Assembly (NCBI GenBank): GCA_006384855.1
Contig: VCJN01001523.1
Span: 36,549 to 100,548 of the forward strand
DNA: 64,000 bases
Source: Tetraselmis striata
Lineage: Eukaryota > Chlorophyta > Chlorodendrophyceae > Chlorodendrales > Chlorodendraceae
Reading direction: 5' to 3'
The notes beneath the pieces were generated by a model. That model did no database searches. It was not told the DNA's origin and saw only the letters and a program-made list of their open reading frames with translations. Shown here piece after piece: positions 61,421 to 64,000 of the stretch. Numbering within the stretch: position 1 is the stretch's first letter; each line of letters opens with the position of its first letter. The translations under genes and the position numbers were made by a program.

Positions 61421-63182
61421 CTATGGGGCGGCGAACAGCGCTGGAATCTTGGCACGAATCTCTGCCTCTGAGCAGTCCGACACCACATAATCCACAGTCC
61501 CTTCTTGAAGCAGCGCGTCCGCGCTTGCGCCCTCCTCGGCGGTCGTCAAGCCAGTCACCAGCACAGTGGTCATACCCATCTGCAAAGGGAGGCAAGGCAA
61601 AAGAGTCCGATGAAACGCAGGAAATCGCTCCCGGCAGGATCCAGCCCGCAACAGCATGACATACAAACGCGCGGGGAGGGGGGGGGGGGGGGTCGGGCAT
61701 TGCTTTGGAAGCCCCTCCCCACCTGTTTGCATGATCGCAAATTCTTCACCGAGTCCTCAAACATCCAGGTAGTCTTCGCCGAGGCGCCCATGAAGTCCAA
61801 TGCTCTCTGCAAGCAGCCAGTGCTATTGGTAGAAATGCAGGCCCAAATACAGCAGGACTGCCACGCACTGCCCCGCTACGTTGAGCATTGCCGGCATCCA
61901 TGGGGGTAATGCAGATTTAGATAGCTCACCTGGAACGCCTCCTCCTGCGGCTTCGCCAGTGGGTCTATAAAGTCCGCCCCAATCACGCCCCTACCACATC
62001 AAGCGGGCGGTTCCACAAAGCGGTGAGTCGCGCTGTAAATCGCCAGCGTAGCATGTTGAGAAAGCGCCACACACGTCATTGGCGTACTTGAAATGCGACT
62101 CGATGCCCATGGTCTGCAGCGCCAACTTGGCGTGCTTCTCATTGCAGTTGGTGAGCACCCACTTGTCCTGCGGCAGAGCCGCCAGCATCGCGCCGACCTG
62201 CGCGCCATGTAGGTCCATGGTCAGATGCCAGACCTGAGATGCCAGGGGATCGCTTTCTGGAGGTTAGGACGGTGGCTAGGGTGATGGCGGCGCAAGGTGG
62301 GAACCTGCGGGTGAGGGCCCAGGAACTGCTCCCGGCCCGCACGAATAAAGTCCCAGAACTCTTCGCGGTCAAACTCAAAGCCCTCCGACCTGGTCACCGA
62401 CGCAAGGTAATACAGGACTGTAGAGTGAGCAGCGGCATGGCCAGCGCCCACAGCATGCACACACAGGGTGCGGTCGTTTATGGTACAATGCTTCACACAT
62501 GGACCCCAGTTCCCAGGCGTGCAGCATGCTCACCTCAGCCCCTTCAGCGTCTGGTTGTGCTTCTTGAAAGCAGCGCGCCAGATAGACTCGCACCTGCGGC
62601 GGAGCGGCAGCATGGCTCAGGGCACGAGTTGCTGCGTCATTCTATCACGGCAGGCAGCCTCCCAGGTTGCAGTGAAGGCACAGACGAAGCGCACTTTTCT
62701 TTCTCCACATCCAGCTTCTCGTGCATGAAGGCGAATACATTCTGCCGCACGTGTGCCTAGATACAGCAGCCCGGCCGCGCTGCAACAAATCAACCCCATC
62801 ATCTACAAGTAGGCATGCGATGTTGCGCTGGGCAGATGGCGGCTCCTCTGGAAAAGCAGCGCCACCAGTGCGTGGTCAGCACTTCACATGTGACATGCCA
62901 CGCCATGCCGTGCGGCTTACCTCGTATCCGTTTTCAATGCCGTAGAGCGTGCCATCCTGGAATGAGGCACGTGGAAGTCGGGAGTTCAGCCGATGCCAGT
63001 GCATACAACCTGCTCGCTGCTCAAGGCGCTGCTAGAGTGACTGCTCCGTAGCATGCTTCACTGTTCGGCCCACTGACTGCTTGTTGCAATGGGGGATATG
63101 GCGGGCCAGAGGCTCAGACGACGGGACGAGTCGTGAGGCTGCTCACCAGATCGAAGACGAGCGTCTCCACTTGGGGCGCCAT
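61421..63182 (-). CDS. HAD-family pyrimidine 5'-nucleotidase-like hydrolase (9 exons)
   Basis: Predicted soluble HAD phosphatase of the Sdt1/Phm8 nucleotidase type, which dephosphorylates nucleoside monophosphates in yeast (family knowledge). Minus-strand exons: 63182-63147, 62956-62921, 62741-62695, 62593-62534, 62389-62305, 62197-62088, 61990-61930, 61806-61723, 61579-61421; 225 aa. HAD motif I is split by intron 1: VFDL|DGTLYG. Cap region: WRAAFKKHNQTLKGLR, FDREEFWDFI. Motif II LTNCNEKHA, motif III PLAKPQEEAF (catalytic Lys), motif IV MFEDSVKNL. The order and the Lys-Pro step match the plant and yeast nucleotidase group. The C-terminus ends KIPALFAAP then TAG. A poly-G tract lies just upstream of the start codon. 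Confidence 0.93.
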
Positions 63183-63205
63183 GCCGCTGACAGACGCTAT
63201 CGCGG

Positions 63206-63206
63206 C

Positions 63207-63234
<28 letters not shown>
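63206..63234 (+). repeat. Poly-G tract upstream of the HAD gene start
   Basis: Pure G run 24 nt upstream of the start codon; C in the sense direction, likely in the promoter or 5' UTR. Confidence 0.9.
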
Positions 63235-63239
<5 letters not shown>

Positions 63240-63643
63240 CTGCGTTTGCTAAGCGATTCCTGGGGCTGTCGTTCAGCAACGCGGATGCGCCAGGGTTTCA
63301 ATCTTTAAGAGCACCCGTACAGCGGCAAAGGCAAGGCATACGACAGATGACCAGGCATGTTACGATCACTGCGATGTTGGTTGCTCAGCAGAAGACGACG
63401 AACGAAACTGCCGCCTGAAGGAACCGTGCCGAAGCATATCGGTGCACAACGGCATATGTACCTGCTGTACAGGGTAGCGCGGCGTGACGCAGAGAATTGT
63501 ATTCAGCACCCCTTCGCCGCCCGCCTCAGTTTCATCTAGCGTATATGTCAGTCATTTTCACCGGCTCTGTCATAACTTTTCCTTTCTTGTTAAGTTTAGC
63601 TGTTAGGAATAAATGCTATGGTTTAGCAACCCCTTCCGTACAG

Positions 63644-64000
<357 letters not shown>

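Overview
This is nuclear DNA from a eukaryote, most likely a green alga. The genes are split by many GT-AG introns. Their products are eukaryotic: Rab2, PDCD2/TSR4, CPSF6, an MSL10-type mechanosensitive channel, and a UPF0114 protein with a transit-peptide-like N-terminus. Coding DNA is GC-rich, and there is a decayed TTTAGGG/TTTTAGGG telomere-like tract. TGA and TAG both end intact genes, so the standard code applies. The species cannot be named from the sequence alone. A striking trait is about 40 runs of pure G or C (roughly 12-35 nt, 100 nt at the right edge), mostly inside introns.

Layout. 0-2.8 kb: a short voltage-gated K+ channel with a C-terminal zinc ribbon. 2.8-6.9 kb: sparse DNA with a tRNA-derived SINE and a small RING-finger ORF. 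7-13.9 kb: two inverted paralogues encoding secreted proteins with 11-residue Trp/N-glycosylation repeats, flanking a probable ankyrin-type gene. 15.3-16.9 kb: a decayed ankyrin pseudogene. 18-21.5 kb: an intact 1181-codon reverse transcriptase with a C-terminal nuclease-like domain. 25.1-34.7 kb: divergent RAB2 (7 exons) and PDCD2/TSR4-like (10 exons) genes. 36.7-44.6 kb: a 17-exon MscS-like channel gene with one frameshift in its last exon. 46-50.3 kb: a second, decayed reverse-transcriptase element. 51-55.3 kb: a repeat field. 55.5-59.2 kb: convergent UPF0114 and CPSF6-like genes. 59.6-60.6 kb: a 1-kb terminal-inverted-repeat transposon with a TTA target-site duplication. 61.4-63.2 kb: a 9-exon HAD-family nucleotidase-like gene. 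The right end is another SINE followed by 100 C's.

The genes do not form one pathway. They are housekeeping genes (vesicle transport, ribosome-protein chaperoning, mRNA 3'-end processing, nucleotide dephosphorylation, membrane channels) set among mobile elements. The exon models for RAB2, PDCD2, the MscS-like gene, CPSF6, HAD, UPF0114 and the K+ channel were built by hand. Every junction was checked for GT-AG and phase, and total lengths match the families. The most unusual items are the secreted 11-mer repeat pair, the TIR element with repeated sub-terminal motifs and a zinc-finger ORF, the variant reverse transcriptase, the tRNA-Thr-derived SINE family, and the C/G homopolymer tracts placed close to splice sites.
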